From: an uncultured Sphingomonadaceae bacterium
GTDB taxonomy: Bacteria > Pseudomonadota > Alphaproteobacteria > Sphingomonadales > Sphingomonadaceae
Direction of reading: 5' to 3'
Length of the DNA stretch: 64,000 nucleotides
Assembly: GCA_947501695.1 (NCBI GenBank)
Contig: CANMWO010000003.1
Coordinates: forward strand, 87,001-151,000
Of the stretch, positions 25,016 to 35,386 are shown piece by piece. Numbering within the stretch: the first letter of the stretch is position 1; the number at the start of each line of letters is the position of its first letter. The notes below the pieces were generated by a model, which was given only the letters and a program-made list of their open reading frames with translations, made no database searches and was not told the DNA's origin. A program made the position numbers and the translations under genes.

Positions 25016-25971
25016 CGACCGAATATAGCCTTCAGTTCTGCACTGGCTTGGCCAATTAGTTTTTGAGCCAAACGGGCTGGAGCTCTGACGTCGCCGGTAT
25101 CGAAATCGGATGTGCCGCTAATGCTCTCGCTTCCGTCCGGTAGAAGGATTTCTCCGCGCAAGTTGATCTTGAGCTTATCCACGGTGGCCAATGCTGCGAC
25201 CGGGCTATGGCAATCGGCCGTTAGTTCCTTGAGAAACAAACGCTCGGCCGTAACCGCTTGAGCGGTTCGTGTGGATGAAACTTTCTTCAACAATCGGCGC
25301 ACATGCTTAGAAGCAAAGAGCGTTTCAATACCAACTGCGCCCTGAGCCGGCGCTGGCAGCATGATATTCTCGGAAATCTCGTTACCAACGTCGTTCATAT
25401 CCAAACGGTCTAGCCCAGCGGCTGCCAACAGCGACGCGTCATATTCCCCTTGTTCGATTTTATTCAGCCGTGTCTGGACATTGCCGCGAATAAGCCGGAT
25501 GTCGAGATCCGGTCGTTGCCGCAACAATTGGGCCTTACGGCGGGGAGAGGCCGTGCCCACTACGGCGGCTCGCGGCAACAGCGCTATGCTATCAGCACCC
25601 ACCAGCCGATCGTGAATGTCCGCTCGCTCCATAATCGCAGCAATAATGAAGGCGTCAGGTCTGAGAGTCTCAACATCCTTCATGCTATGAACGGCGCAAT
25701 CAATGTCTCCCTCGTGCAATGCGCGATCGAGTTCCTTGGTCCACAAAGCCTTGCCGCCGACCTCAGCCAGCGCCCGGTCCTGTATCTTGTCTCCACTTGC
25801 AACCATTGGCACCAGTTCCACCTGATCGGGTCGCCAGCCATGGGCAGATAAAATCGCAGTGGCGGCCATTTCCGCTTGCACCATCGCGAGCGGTGATTGG
25901 CGCGTACCAATCCGCAAAGGCCGGTCGATGCCGGCCAATATTTCCAGTTTGTTGTCACCATTAGCTGTCAT
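25012..25971 (-). CDS. hemC: porphobilinogen deaminase (hydroxymethylbilane synthase)
   Basis: 319 residues from ATG 25971. RIGTRQSPLAMVQAE, VHSMKDVE and GTASPRRKAQLL are the conserved substrate- and cofactor-binding segments; Cys254 in TADCHSPVAA carries the dipyrromethane cofactor. It polymerises four porphobilinogens to hydroxymethylbilane. The frame is open to 26040, but the longer form would run across the tsaD start and lacks homology to the family. It is divergent from tsaD with a gap of 41 bases. Confidence 0.95.
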   Translation of the reverse strand: MTANGDNKLEILAGIDRPLRIGTRQSPLAMVQAEMAATAILSAHGWRPDQVELVPMVASGDKIQDRALAEVGGKALWTKELDRALHEGDIDCAVHSMKDVETLRPDAFIIAAIMERADIHDRLVGADSIALLPRAAVVGTASPRRKAQLLRQRPDLDIRLIRGNVQTRLNKIEQGEYDASLLAAAGLDRLDMNDVGNEISENIMLPAPAQGAVGIETLFASKHVRRLLKKVSSTRTAQAVTAERLFLKELTADCHSPVAALATVDKLKINLRGEILLPDGSESISGTSDFDTGDVRAPARLAQKLIGQASAELKAIFGR

Positions 25972-26012
25972 GGCTCTTGTCCTAATCCCACCATGGCTTA
26001 AGTAAAAGAGAT

Positions 26013-27047
26013 ATGAGTATAATTTTGGGCATTGAATCAAGCTGTGATGAAACAGCAGCGGCGCTAGTCACGTCGGACCGCGAGATATTGGCCCATAAAT
26101 TAGCGGGTCAAGAAGCTGCCCATGCGCCATTTGGTGGCGTCGTTCCTGAAATCGCTGCCCGCGCCCATGCCGAGATAATCACGCCGCTAGTCGAAGCCAC
26201 GCTTGCCGAAGCTGAAATGACGCTAGATCAGGTCGATGCGGTCGCCGCTACCGCCGGACCCGGACTGATCGGCGGTGTGATGGTCGGATTGGTTACGGGT
26301 AAGGCGCTCGCCATGGCTGCGGATAAACCACTGGTTGCGGTCAACCATCTCGAAGGCCACGCACTATCTCCACGTCTCGCCAATCCGGATTTGGAATTCC
26401 CCTATTTGCTGTTGCTGGCTTCTGGCGGCCATTGCCAGATATTGCGGGTTGAAGGTGTTGGCCAATATCGACGGCTCGCCACAACCATTGATGACGCGGC
26501 AGGCGAAGCTTTTGATAAGACCGCCAAAATATTGGGTCTCGGCTATCCCGGTGGTCCCAATGTGGAAGCGCTCGCCAGAACCGGCCAAGCCTCTGCAGTT
26601 CCCCTGCCCCGCCCACTCAAAGGATCGAAGGAACCGCATTTTTCCTTCGCTGGCCTCAAAAGCGCTGTCGTCCGCGCCCATCAAAGCGGCGAACATAAGC
26701 CAGAAGATATTGCTGCATCGTTTCAGCAGGCAACCGTGGATTGTCTGAAAGACCGGCTGGAAAAGGCATTGCGCGACCACGGTACGGTCCCTCATCTTGT
26801 GGTAGCCGGTGGAGTCGCCGCAAACGGCCCCATCCGCGCCATGCTGGAACAACTGGCTGATGATCATGGCATGAAATTTACCGCGCCGCCTTTGTGGCTA
26901 TGCACGGACAATGCCGCAATGATCGCATGGGCGGGAGCCGAACGCTTTGCCGCTGGCCTCACTGACGGCCTCGATTTTGTCGCTCGCCCCCGCTGGCCAC
27001 TGGATCCGACCGCCGAAAAAGCTCGCGGTGCCGGAGTGAAAGCATGA
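26013..27047 (+). CDS. tsaD: tRNA threonylcarbamoyladenosine transferase TsaD
   Basis: 344 residues, the usual length. [14 protein letters not shown] at the N-terminus, the iron-binding HxxxH (H112, H116 in [10 protein letters not shown]), the GGHCQILRV strand and a C-terminal metal ligand in LCTDNAAM identify the Kae1/TsaD ATPase fold. With TsaB/E/C it makes t6A37 in tRNAs reading ANN codons. gpsA overlaps its stop (ATGA), a gene order common in Alphaproteobacteria. Confidence 0.96.
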   Translation: MSIILGIESSCDETAAALVTSDREILAHKLAGQEAAHAPFGGVVPEIAARAHAEIITPLVEATLAEAEMTLDQVDAVAATAGPGLIGGVMVGLVTGKALAMAADKPLVAVNHLEGHALSPRLANPDLEFPYLLLLASGGHCQILRVEGVGQYRRLATTIDDAAGEAFDKTAKILGLGYPGGPNVEALARTGQASAVPLPRPLKGSKEPHFSFAGLKSAVVRAHQSGEHKPEDIAASFQQATVDCLKDRLEKALRDHGTVPHLVVAGGVAANGPIRAMLEQLADDHGMKFTAPPLWLCTDNAAMIAWAGAERFAAGLTDGLDFVARPRWPLDPTAEKARGAGVKA

Positions 27048-28039
27048 ATGAAACCAAAGCCAAAATTGGCGTCATCGGCGCCGGTGCTTGGGGTACAGCA
27101 CTGGCACAGGTTCTATCCGAAGGGCAGGATGAATTGCTGCTCTGGGCACGTGAGACCGATGTCATCGCACAAGTTAACGGCGACCATGAGAACAAGGCCT
27201 TTCTGCCCGGACATCCGCTTCGGCAAAATATTCGCGCAACCCAGAACCTCGATGAGTTGGCGGCGTGCGAAGCGTTGCTTTTAGTGACGCCGGCACAGCA
27301 TTTGCGCAGCTGCCTAATGGCCTTGCCCGACAGCAATGCCGCACTGATCCTCTGTAGCAAAGGCATTGAAGCAGACACGCAACAATTGATGAGCGAAGTG
27401 GTGCAGATGGTTCGCCCCGACAACCCGCTGGCGGTCCTCTCTGGTCCAACATTTGCGCATGAAGTCGCCCAAGGACTGCCAACCGCATTGACGCTGGCCT
27501 GCGATAGCGAACAGCTGTGGGACAGGCTTAACCCGTTAATCTCAAAACCGTCTTTCCGGCCCTATTATTCAGATGACATTGCTGGTGCTGAAATCGGTGG
27601 CGCTGTCAAAAATGTTCTCGCCATCGGTTGCGGTGTGGTCGAGGGAGCAGGCTTAGGTCAAAATGCCCGTGCTTCGATTATCAGCCGTGGATATGCCGAA
27701 ATGTTGCGCTATGGTGTGGCGCGCGGTGCAAGAGCGGAGACGCTTTCCGGTCTATGCGGTCTTGGCGATCTCGTCCTGACCTGTTCGTCGACCAGTTCGC
27801 GCAACTTTTCTTTGGGAAAAGGACTGGGCGAAGGCCAATCGGCAAAGTCGCTTCTAACGGACCGTGCGACAGTCGCCGAAGGTGCTTCAACCGCACCTGT
27901 TTTGCAGCGAGATGCAAAGAAACGAGGCATTGACATGCCTATTGTTGACGCGGTTTGTGCATTGCTCGCGGGGGAGACCGATTCCAGATCCATTGTAGCG
28001 CAACTTATGGGCCGGCCTTTGGTTTCCGAGCGACGCTAG
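27044..28039 (+). CDS. gpsA: NAD(P)-dependent glycerol-3-phosphate dehydrogenase
   Basis: 331 residues. Rossmann motif [13 protein letters not shown] near the N-terminus, [13 protein letters not shown], the catalytic-Lys region [13 protein letters not shown] and the GLGDLVLTC segment are all diagnostic. It makes sn-glycerol-3-phosphate from dihydroxyacetone phosphate for phospholipid synthesis. The start overlaps the tsaD stop. Confidence 0.96.
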   Translation: MNETKAKIGVIGAGAWGTALAQVLSEGQDELLLWARETDVIAQVNGDHENKAFLPGHPLRQNIRATQNLDELAACEALLLVTPAQHLRSCLMALPDSNAALILCSKGIEADTQQLMSEVVQMVRPDNPLAVLSGPTFAHEVAQGLPTALTLACDSEQLWDRLNPLISKPSFRPYYSDDIAGAEIGGAVKNVLAIGCGVVEGAGLGQNARASIISRGYAEMLRYGVARGARAETLSGLCGLGDLVLTCSSTSSRNFSLGKGLGEGQSAKSLLTDRATVAEGASTAPVLQRDAKKRGIDMPIVDAVCALLAGETDSRSIVAQLMGRPLVSERR

Positions 28040-28136
28040 CGCAAAAGATGACAATGAGGATCGAGTGCGGTAAAGCCCATCGTTCCGATCTAACCCCCCG
28101 TTTTGCAAATAGCTTTACCAGCCGGAGACATTTTTT

Positions 28137-29693
28137 TTGACCAGCCCGGAATCCTCAGGCTCATCCTCTGGCCCGTTGCCCCAAAAGGTCGCGGGATCCG
28201 ATGACAACGCCGCTTCTGGGGTGACGGATCAGGAAGACGGCAAAGAAGATCTGGCCGCTCTGGCAAAAGGTGGCCGCACGAATGTTTTCGGATTTCTGCT
28301 GCGGCTAGCGGCGCGCTTACCATTTTTGTTCATCGCCGGACGTATTTACGGGGCAGAAGCGCTGGGGCGTTTTGCCTATGCGATATTGATCATAGAATTT
28401 GCCGCGCAGCTCGCAACACTGGGTCTGAGGCGCGGACTTGCCGAACAGCTCAGCCGCACGGAACGCCCGCACGTTCATGTCGTATGGGACGGATTGCTGG
28501 TCAGCCTGTTTGCCTCGATGCTTGCCGCTGTTTTGCTCATATTGGTTCCGCAAATCATGTTTCCGAACAGCGAAATAAACGGCCTCGACCGGTTTTTACC
28601 ACTCGTGATTTTTGCCATTGCTGGCACAGATATTGCGCTGGCCGCTTTGGCTTATCGCTATGACATTGCTTCAACCGTCCGCGCGCGCGCCGTAGTCGAG
28701 CCATGGACAATCAGCATCGCAGCGTTCCTATTTTCATATTATTCACTGCGAGACGGATTGATATTGTCCTACGTCGTATCGATGGTCGCGGCCTTGGTCG
28801 CCTCGCTTTGGCCCTTGCTCAAAAGCTATGGCCTTCCTTGGGGCTGGCGACCCAAGCCGATTGCCCTTGCCAAACTGGCCCGACATAATATGCCGCTGGC
28901 CGCGGCCGATGCTGCGGAATGGGGATCGCGGCGGCTAGACCTGGCCATTCTAGGTTTATTTGCTTCGCCTGCCATTGTCGGCGTCTATTATATTGCACAA
29001 CAAGTCGCGAGCCTGCCGCAAAAGCTCAAGACCAGCTTTGATCCCATATTAGGCCCTGTTATTACGCGTAATCTGGAAGCAGGAAATATGAAGGCCATTG
29101 CCAATCAAGTGAGCCAGGTCGGCTTCTGGATTATCGCGGCTCAGGCAGGAATTGCACTAGCCCTCGCTATACCCGGTGAGGCCGTCATGGGGTTAGTTGG
29201 CCCCAATTTTGTTGGCGGCACCGGCGCTCTAGCCTTTCTTTTGGCTGCTGAGGCTGTCGCAGCCACTGCCGTGGTGAGCGAAGCCGCCTTGGTCTATATC
29301 GCCCGGCACCGCAATCTCCTCATCTCTCTGTCGATGTTGCTGTTGCAAGCCGCGCTAAGTGTCGCCTTCATCCAGGTTTGCCTCCGCATGGGATGGCCGC
29401 CGTTATTTCAAGCTGCTGCCGTGGCCGCTGCCCTGATGGTTGCGCTGGCCTATGCCTCAATCGTCAAAGCCGTGTTCCTGTCGAAACTGCTCAAGGCGCC
29501 CGTCAACGGCTGGCGCTGGTCGCTGATTTTTGCGGTTATAGTGGGAACAGCCGTTGGCTATCTGGCGACCTATTTACCGGAATGGGCAGAACTGATCATC
29601 GGTATACCGATGATATTGGGCAGCTATGCCTGGGTTATCTGGAAATGGGGCTTTGGACCGGAAGACCGCAAATTGTTCAAAATGAAAAGCTAA
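28137..29693 (+). CDS. polysaccharide flippase-like membrane protein (MOP/Wzx superfamily)
   Basis: 518 residues with about 12-14 hydrophobic helices after a polar N-terminal region of about 45 residues. The first helix region (NVFGFLLRLAARLPFLFIAGRIYGAEALGRFAYAI) is typical of Wzx/oligosaccharide flippases. The start is TTG at 28137 with GGAG 10 nt upstream. Such proteins flip lipid-linked glycans across the inner membrane. No glycosyltransferases are adjacent, so the substrate is unknown. Confidence 0.8.
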   Translation: MTSPESSGSSSGPLPQKVAGSDDNAASGVTDQEDGKEDLAALAKGGRTNVFGFLLRLAARLPFLFIAGRIYGAEALGRFAYAILIIEFAAQLATLGLRRGLAEQLSRTERPHVHVVWDGLLVSLFASMLAAVLLILVPQIMFPNSEINGLDRFLPLVIFAIAGTDIALAALAYRYDIASTVRARAVVEPWTISIAAFLFSYYSLRDGLILSYVVSMVAALVASLWPLLKSYGLPWGWRPKPIALAKLARHNMPLAAADAAEWGSRRLDLAILGLFASPAIVGVYYIAQQVASLPQKLKTSFDPILGPVITRNLEAGNMKAIANQVSQVGFWIIAAQAGIALALAIPGEAVMGLVGPNFVGGTGALAFLLAAEAVAATAVVSEAALVYIARHRNLLISLSMLLLQAALSVAFIQVCLRMGWPPLFQAAAVAAALMVALAYASIVKAVFLSKLLKAPVNGWRWSLIFAVIVGTAVGYLATYLPEWAELIIGIPMILGSYAWVIWKWGFGPEDRKLFKMKS

Positions 29694-29715
29694 GCGGTCG
29701 ATAGTCCTACGTGGT

Positions 29716-30714
29716 TTAACCCAATCGCTGTTTAACTAGTGCCTTCAAATCCGCTTCCGGCCGCGCGCCATAATGTGAAATCACTTCCGCTGCGGCAACA
29801 GCGCCAATGGTCAGACAATCTTCCATGGAACGCTCTTCAATATATCCGCTGAGGAAACCAGCCGCAAACAAATCACCTGCGCCAGTGGTATCAACGATTT
29901 TTTCGACCGGCTCTGCACCAACCGCATAAGTCTTTGTGTCCTGCACCGCGATTGCGCCCTTTTCGCTGCGCGTCACTACCAGTGTTTCGACCTGCGCTGC
30001 GGTCTGTGCTACCGCTGCGTCAAAATCTTCGGTTTCGCATAGGGATTTAATTTCCGCTTCATTGGCGAAAAGAATATCGATCATCCCGTCTTTGATCAAT
30101 CTGGCAAAATCATCGCGATGGCGTTCGATGCAAAAGCCATCCGACAGAGTGAAGGCAACCTTACGGTCATTTTTGTGAGCAATATCAATCGCCAAAGCCA
30201 TAGCCGCCTTGGGCTCTTCGGCGTCCCATAAATAGCCTTCGAGATAGAGGATAGCGCCGCTGGCGATCAGATCAGCGTCAACCGCTGCTGGTGGTAAAAA
30301 CTGGGAAGCGCCGAGAAATGTGTTCATCGTCCGCTGCGCATCCGGCGTCACCAATATCAAGCAGCGCGCGGTTGGTGGCTCTTTACCCAGTGGCGGCACG
30401 TCGAAGTCAATTCCTGTGGCGCGAATGTCATGGGTGAATACTTCGCCTAGTTGATCGTCCGCTACCTGCGCGATCAAAGCGCATTGACGACCCAAAGTGG
30501 ATGCGCCGGCCAATGTATTGGAACCCGAACCACCGCTAATTTCACGTGCTACGCCCATATCCCGATAAAGCTGCGTTGCGCGCTCTGCGTCGATCAGCGT
30601 CATCGCGCCCTTATTCAGCTGCTCTTCTTCCAAAAACGCATCGTCCGCCTGCGCAATAACATCAACAATGGCATTGCCGACGGCAACAATATCGTAACGG
30701 GCATCGGTGGTCAT
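29716..30714 (-). CDS. PfkB-family sugar/nucleoside kinase (adenosine kinase-like)
   Basis: 332 residues, ribokinase/PfkB fold. GNAIVDVIAQ at the N-terminus, GGSGSNTLAG (substrate-binding signature 1), and DTTGAGDLFAAGFLSGY with the catalytic Asp and anion hole (signature 2). Proteins with this layout in Alphaproteobacteria are annotated as adenosine kinases; the exact substrate cannot be fixed by eye. Convergent with the flippase gene. Confidence 0.88.
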   Translation of the reverse strand: MTTDARYDIVAVGNAIVDVIAQADDAFLEEEQLNKGAMTLIDAERATQLYRDMGVAREISGGSGSNTLAGASTLGRQCALIAQVADDQLGEVFTHDIRATGIDFDVPPLGKEPPTARCLILVTPDAQRTMNTFLGASQFLPPAAVDADLIASGAILYLEGYLWDAEEPKAAMALAIDIAHKNDRKVAFTLSDGFCIERHRDDFARLIKDGMIDILFANEAEIKSLCETEDFDAAVAQTAAQVETLVVTRSEKGAIAVQDTKTYAVGAEPVEKIVDTTGAGDLFAAGFLSGYIEERSMEDCLTIGAVAAAEVISHYGARPEADLKALVKQRLG

Positions 30715-30821
30715 AAAGATATCCTTATATGGGGAGCGTATGTGCGCTGTCCGTTAGGGGTTCCGCGCCGTTGGTTCAAGCAGAATTGACCCAAGGCGCG
30801 ATTTCATGACATGGGTTATCT

Positions 30822-31520
30822 ATGATCAATGCTTTCCTCCTCGCCGTCGGCCAATTATCGGATCGGCGGATAATATCTCTGCTCTTGAAGGTATTTCTGA
30901 TCTCCTTGCTGCTGTTGGCGGTATTTGGCGTCGGTGCTTTTTTTCTCTTGTCATGGCTGTTTTCGCTGACTGCTTTGGATAGTGGCGGTTTAGCAGCGGC
31001 TGCCGCAGCAATCATCATCACAGCGTTGACCGCCATATTCCTGTTTCGCGTCATTGCGATTTTTGTGCTCAACATTTTTTCCGACGATGTTGTCGACGCT
31101 GTCGAGGCCCTCCATTATCCAGACCGTGCGGAGTTGGCGAAGCCACCGGGCTATATGCTGGGTCTGAAAATGGGACTGGCATCGGTTGGGCGGGCAATTG
31201 GCTATAACATTCTCGCATCACCAATTTACATCATGCTGCTCGTCACCGGCATAGGCGCACCGATTGCCTTTTTTGCTGTCAACGCTGTTCTCATCGGCCG
31301 CGATTTGCAGGACATGGTCGCCGCTCGCCATGTTGGAGATCCGGGGCAGATGGACGAAATATGGCGGATCAACAAAGCAACCCGCTTTGGGCTCGGCCTG
31401 ACCGCTGCACTGTTGCTTGCTGTCCCGATTGTCAATTTTGTTGCGCCGGTTTTAGCAGCCGCTATGGCTACCCATCTTGTTCATATGAAACGTGAAACTG
31501 GCCTGGAAGAAAGCAACTGA
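30822..31520 (+). CDS. EI24-domain membrane protein (CysZ-like)
   Basis: 232 residues with four to six hydrophobic helices (for example VFLISLLLLAVFGVGAFFLL, ITALTAIFLFRVIAIFVL and near the C-terminus). The arrangement and ADRRIISLLLK-type N-terminus fit EI24/CysZ proteins (PF07264), some of which move sulfate. It is followed 1 nt later by a lipoprotein gene, apparently an operon. Confidence 0.75.
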   Translation: MINAFLLAVGQLSDRRIISLLLKVFLISLLLLAVFGVGAFFLLSWLFSLTALDSGGLAAAAAAIIITALTAIFLFRVIAIFVLNIFSDDVVDAVEALHYPDRAELAKPPGYMLGLKMGLASVGRAIGYNILASPIYIMLLVTGIGAPIAFFAVNAVLIGRDLQDMVAARHVGDPGQMDEIWRINKATRFGLGLTAALLLAVPIVNFVAPVLAAAMATHLVHMKRETGLEESN

Positions 31521-31521
31521 C

Positions 31522-31887
31522 ATGATCCGCAAGCTCATCATCCTATCCGCGCTGCCCGCCCTTGCAGCCTGTGTATCAACTGGGGCCGTCAAAACTCCGG
31601 CATTGCCCACTGCCGCGGCCTCACCGCTTAGCAATGTCCAAGGCTTGGAACTGGTAATGGGAAAAACCGCTGGTCAATTGAAACGCCTATTCGGAAATCC
31701 GCAAGCTGATGTAGCCGAACCACCCGCGCGCAAATTACAATTTTCCAGCGGTGCATGCGTGCTGGATGCCTATCTCTACCCAGAGAAAACGGGCGGCGAA
31801 GGCCGAGTCACTCATATCGATACCCGCCGCAGCGATGGCGCCGAGGTCGACCGGGTATCTTGCGTCAATGCGTTGCGGGTGCGTTAG
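31522..31887 (+). CDS. small lipoprotein, unknown function
   Basis: 121 residues. Signal peptide MIRKLIILSALPALAAC with the lipobox Cys17, then a small domain with GKTAGQLKRLFGNPQADV, reminiscent of SmpA/BamE-like folds, and two Cys (SSGACVLD, RVSCVNAL) that could form a disulfide. It starts 1 nt after the EI24 gene stop. Assignment beyond lipoprotein is tentative. Confidence 0.75.
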   Translation: MIRKLIILSALPALAACVSTGAVKTPALPTAAASPLSNVQGLELVMGKTAGQLKRLFGNPQADVAEPPARKLQFSSGACVLDAYLYPEKTGGEGRVTHIDTRRSDGAEVDRVSCVNALRVR

Positions 31888-31913
31888 ATTATCAAGAACG
31901 GAACAGGTTGTTA

Positions 31914-33044
31914 TTAATTTTCAATCGATTGCCACTCGGCAACAACATCTGCATCTTCTTCGGTTGATGCGCGTTTCTGTCCTTCCAAGACAAACTGCTC
32001 CTCATCCAATTGTGAAAGCGCCCAAATCGCCGACCCGCGCACCACAGCGTCTTCATCATCTAGCAATGCAGTAACACTCGGAACCAAGCTGTTGTCCCCG
32101 CTATTGCCCGCTGCAATTAGGCTATTGCGAACCATCCGGTTCCGTCCCGACCGTTTGATCGGCGATCCCGAAAATATCTGACGAAAGCTGGCGTCATCCA
32201 TCGCCAAAAGGTCTGCCAAAGCAGGGGCTGCCAGCTCGGCCCGTGGCAGAAAGGCTTTGTTTGCCGCTGCAGCTTCGGCAAATTTATTCCATGGACAGAC
32301 CGCCAGACAGTCATCACAACCATAGATATGATTGCCCATCGCCTTGCGATATTGCCGCGGGATCGGGCCTTTCGATTCGATAGTGAGATAAGAAATACAG
32401 GCCTTTGCATCGAGCCTGTAAGGTTCAGGAAAGGCATTGGTTGGGCAGACATCCTGACAGGCGGAGCAACTGCCGCAGCTATTTTTCACTCCGGTCGACT
32501 GCGCCAGATCGAGAGTGGTGTAGATCGCTCCCAGAAACAGCCAGCTGCCATGGTCCCGGCTAACCAAATTGGTATGCTTGCCCTGCCAGCCGAGACCCGC
32601 CGCTTCGGCAAGCGGCTTTTCCATCACCGGCGCTGTGTCGACAAACACCTTCACCGCACAATCGGCTTGATCCACTAGCCAACGCGCGGTTCGTTTGAGC
32701 GCGCCTTTGACAACATCATGATAATCCTTTCCCTGTGCATAAACCGATATCCGGCCATGATCAGGCACTTGTTCCAGAGCAAATGGATCACGCGCTGGTG
32801 CATAGCTCATTCCCAGCATAATCACGGACTTTACCTCGGGCCAAAGGGTCGTCGGGCTGGAGCGCTGTTCTGCGCGACTCTCCATCCAGATCATATCGCC
32901 ATGCTGACCACCCGCGAGCCAGTCCTTTAAGCGATGGGCCGTTACTGGTGCGAGAACCGCAGGCGCGATACCAAAGGCCGCAAAACCTTCCTCCCGCGCT
33001 CTATTTTCAAGCGATTCGGTTATTCTTAACTTGTCATCAGCCAT
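31914..33044 (-). CDS. queG: epoxyqueuosine reductase
   Basis: 376 residues. The cobalamin-binding N-terminal domain is followed by two ferredoxin-type clusters, [12 protein letters not shown] and CDDCLAVCP, and a C-terminal HEAT-like repeat region ([20 protein letters not shown]). It reduces epoxyqueuosine to queuosine in the wobble position of GUN tRNAs. Stand-alone, convergent with the lipoprotein gene. Confidence 0.94.
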   Translation of the reverse strand: MADDKLRITESLENRAREEGFAAFGIAPAVLAPVTAHRLKDWLAGGQHGDMIWMESRAEQRSSPTTLWPEVKSVIMLGMSYAPARDPFALEQVPDHGRISVYAQGKDYHDVVKGALKRTARWLVDQADCAVKVFVDTAPVMEKPLAEAAGLGWQGKHTNLVSRDHGSWLFLGAIYTTLDLAQSTGVKNSCGSCSACQDVCPTNAFPEPYRLDAKACISYLTIESKGPIPRQYRKAMGNHIYGCDDCLAVCPWNKFAEAAAANKAFLPRAELAAPALADLLAMDDASFRQIFSGSPIKRSGRNRMVRNSLIAAGNSGDNSLVPSVTALLDDEDAVVRGSAIWALSQLDEEQFVLEGQKRASTEEDADVVAEWQSIEN

Positions 33045-33088
33045 AAAGGGCCACTATCAATCAACGCGTCCCATTAGGAAAGCCGTAA

Positions 33089-34057
33089 ATGACTTCCAGC
33101 GCACAAGAAAACTTCCTCGAAAATGCAATTGAAGCCCACCAAATAGTCAAGAGATTCGATGGCGAACTGGCTGTCGATGGCATTGATCTGAAAATAAAAA
33201 AAGGCAGCATATTCGGAATATTGGGTCCAAATGGCGCCGGTAAGACTACCACCTTGCGGATGCTGCTCGGGATTATTGATCCCGACGAGGGGGAACGGTT
33301 CCTACTCGGTTCGGATGATCCAATCAGCAAGGCCCACCAAGTCGGCTATCTTCCTGAAGAACGCGGTTTATATCAATCAATGAAAGCCTTTGATGCCATC
33401 GCTTTCATGGGTGCGCTGCGGGGACTTCCCCTTGCCGAGGGCAGAAAACGGGGCCGCCAGATGATGATCGATCACGGCCTCGGCGACGCCGTCGATAAAC
33501 AAATCCGTCAATTGTCCAAGGGCATGGCTCAAACGGTACAGCTGCTCGGCACGATTGTTCATGATCCCGATCTAATCATTCTTGACGAACCATTTTCCGG
33601 TCTCGATGCACTCAACCAAGGCAAGCTGGAACGCCTTATCCGCGGACAGGCCGACAAAGGCGTGACGGTGATTTTCTCCACTCATGTCATCGCTCATGCC
33701 GAACGCCTATGCGAAGAAATTGCTATTGTCGCCAACGGCAAAATTCCTTTTACCGGTAAAGTTTCTACGGCCCGCGATCGGCTTCGCCCGCAAGTGCATC
33801 TGGAAACCCGCAATCTTGATGGCCCCTGGCGTTCCGCCATTCCTGCCGATTGCCAACCATTAGGACATAACTGGCACTTTACCTTGCCCGAAAGCGGTGT
33901 TGAACCATTGCTCCGCGCATTGGTTGAAGGTGATGCGGGTATCCAATCGCTATCGATTGAAAGGCCCGGCTTGCATGACGCCTTCGTCCATATTGCCGGA
34001 GAAGCAGTGGCCAAAAAAATGGAAGAAGATAACGCAATGGAAGGAGAAGCCGCATGA
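33089..34057 (+). CDS. ABC transporter ATP-binding protein, NatA type
   Basis: 322 residues. Walker A GPNGAGKTTT, signature LSKGMAQTVQLLG (an LSKGM variant of LSGGQ, normal in this class), Walker B LIILDEPFSGLDALN and switch His in FSTHVIAHAE. A C-terminal domain of about 90 residues resembles the DUF4162 tail of NatA. It overlaps the permease gene by ATGA. Together they form an ABC-2 exporter of unknown substrate; sodium extrusion is known for Bacillus NatAB. Confidence 0.88.
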   Translation: MTSSAQENFLENAIEAHQIVKRFDGELAVDGIDLKIKKGSIFGILGPNGAGKTTTLRMLLGIIDPDEGERFLLGSDDPISKAHQVGYLPEERGLYQSMKAFDAIAFMGALRGLPLAEGRKRGRQMMIDHGLGDAVDKQIRQLSKGMAQTVQLLGTIVHDPDLIILDEPFSGLDALNQGKLERLIRGQADKGVTVIFSTHVIAHAERLCEEIAIVANGKIPFTGKVSTARDRLRPQVHLETRNLDGPWRSAIPADCQPLGHNWHFTLPESGVEPLLRALVEGDAGIQSLSIERPGLHDAFVHIAGEAVAKKMEEDNAMEGEAA

Positions 34058-35265
34058 TTGAAACTATCCGCGCCGCCTTCGTCATCGCCCGCCGTGACTT
34101 TTCGGCGATCATATTTTCGAAATCCTTTTTCTTTTTCCTGCTCGGCCCCCTGTTCCCGCTGATTATAGGAATAGCAGCCGGTGGATTAGGTCAACAAGTC
34201 CGGCAAGATATTGATCGGCCGATTATTGGCGTCGCACTAGAAGAAAGCCAATCCGAGAAACTCGTAAGTGCGCACGCCGCTCTGGCCAAAAATCTTGGCA
34301 ACGGAAGCTTTCCGGAATTGCTCATATTAACCGATGTCAGTCCTACAAGCCCCGACATCAAAGCCAAACTGGACACAGCGTCGAAACCGCTCACCGCGAT
34401 TATTTCTGGCTCGCTGGAAGCGCCATTGCTCACCGGATCTCAACAAGATGTCAATCGGTGGAAGGGTCGAGTGGCCTTGCTATCGGAAACAGCCATGTCT
34501 GGATCAAACCCGGTCGCGGTTAAAACGGATTTTGTCGGCGCAACTGGCAGCTCAAAAAAACGGACTCAGATTGCTACTGCACAAGGGGGACAGATTATCT
34601 TGATCCTGCTCACCATGATCTTGGCAGGTATGGTATTGTCCAATCTGGTTGAAGAAAAAACCAACAAGATCATCGAAATCCTTGCCGCCGCCATTCCGAT
34701 GGATGCTATTTTTCTGGGCAAACTCTTTGCAATGTTGGGAATGGCATTGGTCGGCATCACAGTGTGGTCAACATTGGGATTTATCGGCGTTTCGGTGATT
34801 AGCGCCGGCATTCCTGATCTGGCTGCACCGGCAGTGGGCTGGCCATTATTCTGTGTTCTGATGGTGCTTTATTTTTCTATGGCTTACCTGCTTTTGGGGT
34901 CACTGTTTCTGGGAATCGGCGCCATGGCGACAACCGTCCGCGAGGTTCAGACCTTGTCGATGCCCGTTACTATGGGCCAATTGCTGGTCTTCTTCCTCGC
35001 CGCCTTTACGGTCACGAAATTGGGTGAGCCTGTAGAGTGGTTTGCCGTAGTCTTTCCATTCAGCTCTCCTTTCGCGATGATTGCGCGAGCCGCACAAATG
35101 GATAATATCTGGCAACATGGTGTGGCGCTCATCTGGCAAGCTATGTTCACGTTGATCATCATTCGCTTCAGCGTAATGTTGTTCCGCCGCAATGTAATGA
35201 AGTCTGGCAATAGTGCGCGCAAGAAAAGCCTATTGAAGCGATTGGGTGACTGGAATTCGGCGTAG
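34054..35265 (+). CDS. ABC-2 family permease, NatB type
   Basis: 403 residues: N-terminal helix (about 20-42), a large extracytoplasmic domain, then five to six helices (about 180-375) with the ABC-2 motif NLVEEKTNKIIEILAAAIP. It is the membrane partner of the ATPase it overlaps. Confidence 0.88.
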   Translation: MIETIRAAFVIARRDFSAIIFSKSFFFFLLGPLFPLIIGIAAGGLGQQVRQDIDRPIIGVALEESQSEKLVSAHAALAKNLGNGSFPELLILTDVSPTSPDIKAKLDTASKPLTAIISGSLEAPLLTGSQQDVNRWKGRVALLSETAMSGSNPVAVKTDFVGATGSSKKRTQIATAQGGQIILILLTMILAGMVLSNLVEEKTNKIIEILAAAIPMDAIFLGKLFAMLGMALVGITVWSTLGFIGVSVISAGIPDLAAPAVGWPLFCVLMVLYFSMAYLLLGSLFLGIGAMATTVREVQTLSMPVTMGQLLVFFLAAFTVTKLGEPVEWFAVVFPFSSPFAMIARAAQMDNIWQHGVALIWQAMFTLIIIRFSVMLFRRNVMKSGNSARKKSLLKRLGDWNSA

Positions 35266-35302
35266 AATTCTTCCATGATTCTATGAATTTGACGAAAGCC
35301 CG

Positions 35303-35318
35303 TTGACATTGCTGTCAA
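35303..35318. promoter_or_regulatory. palindromic operator TTGACATTGCTGTCAA upstream of the P450 gene
   Basis: Perfect 6-bp inverted repeat TTGACA-TTGC-TGTCAA, 69 bases before the P450 start. The left half can serve as a -35 hexamer, so a bound dimeric regulator (TetR-like geometry) would block RNA polymerase. A recognisable -10 is weak. No regulator gene is adjacent. Confidence 0.6.
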
Positions 35319-35386
35319 TAAAGGCAGACTAAACGGGTTTTGAAACGCAACCGATTGCCCAAGAAGGGCAACGGCAGGAGAGAATC

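Noticed and set aside
33885-33900. Repeat-like CCCGAAAGCGGTG inside the NatA-type ATPase gene
   Set aside because: Only one arm is present and it is part of a normal coding sequence; chance match.
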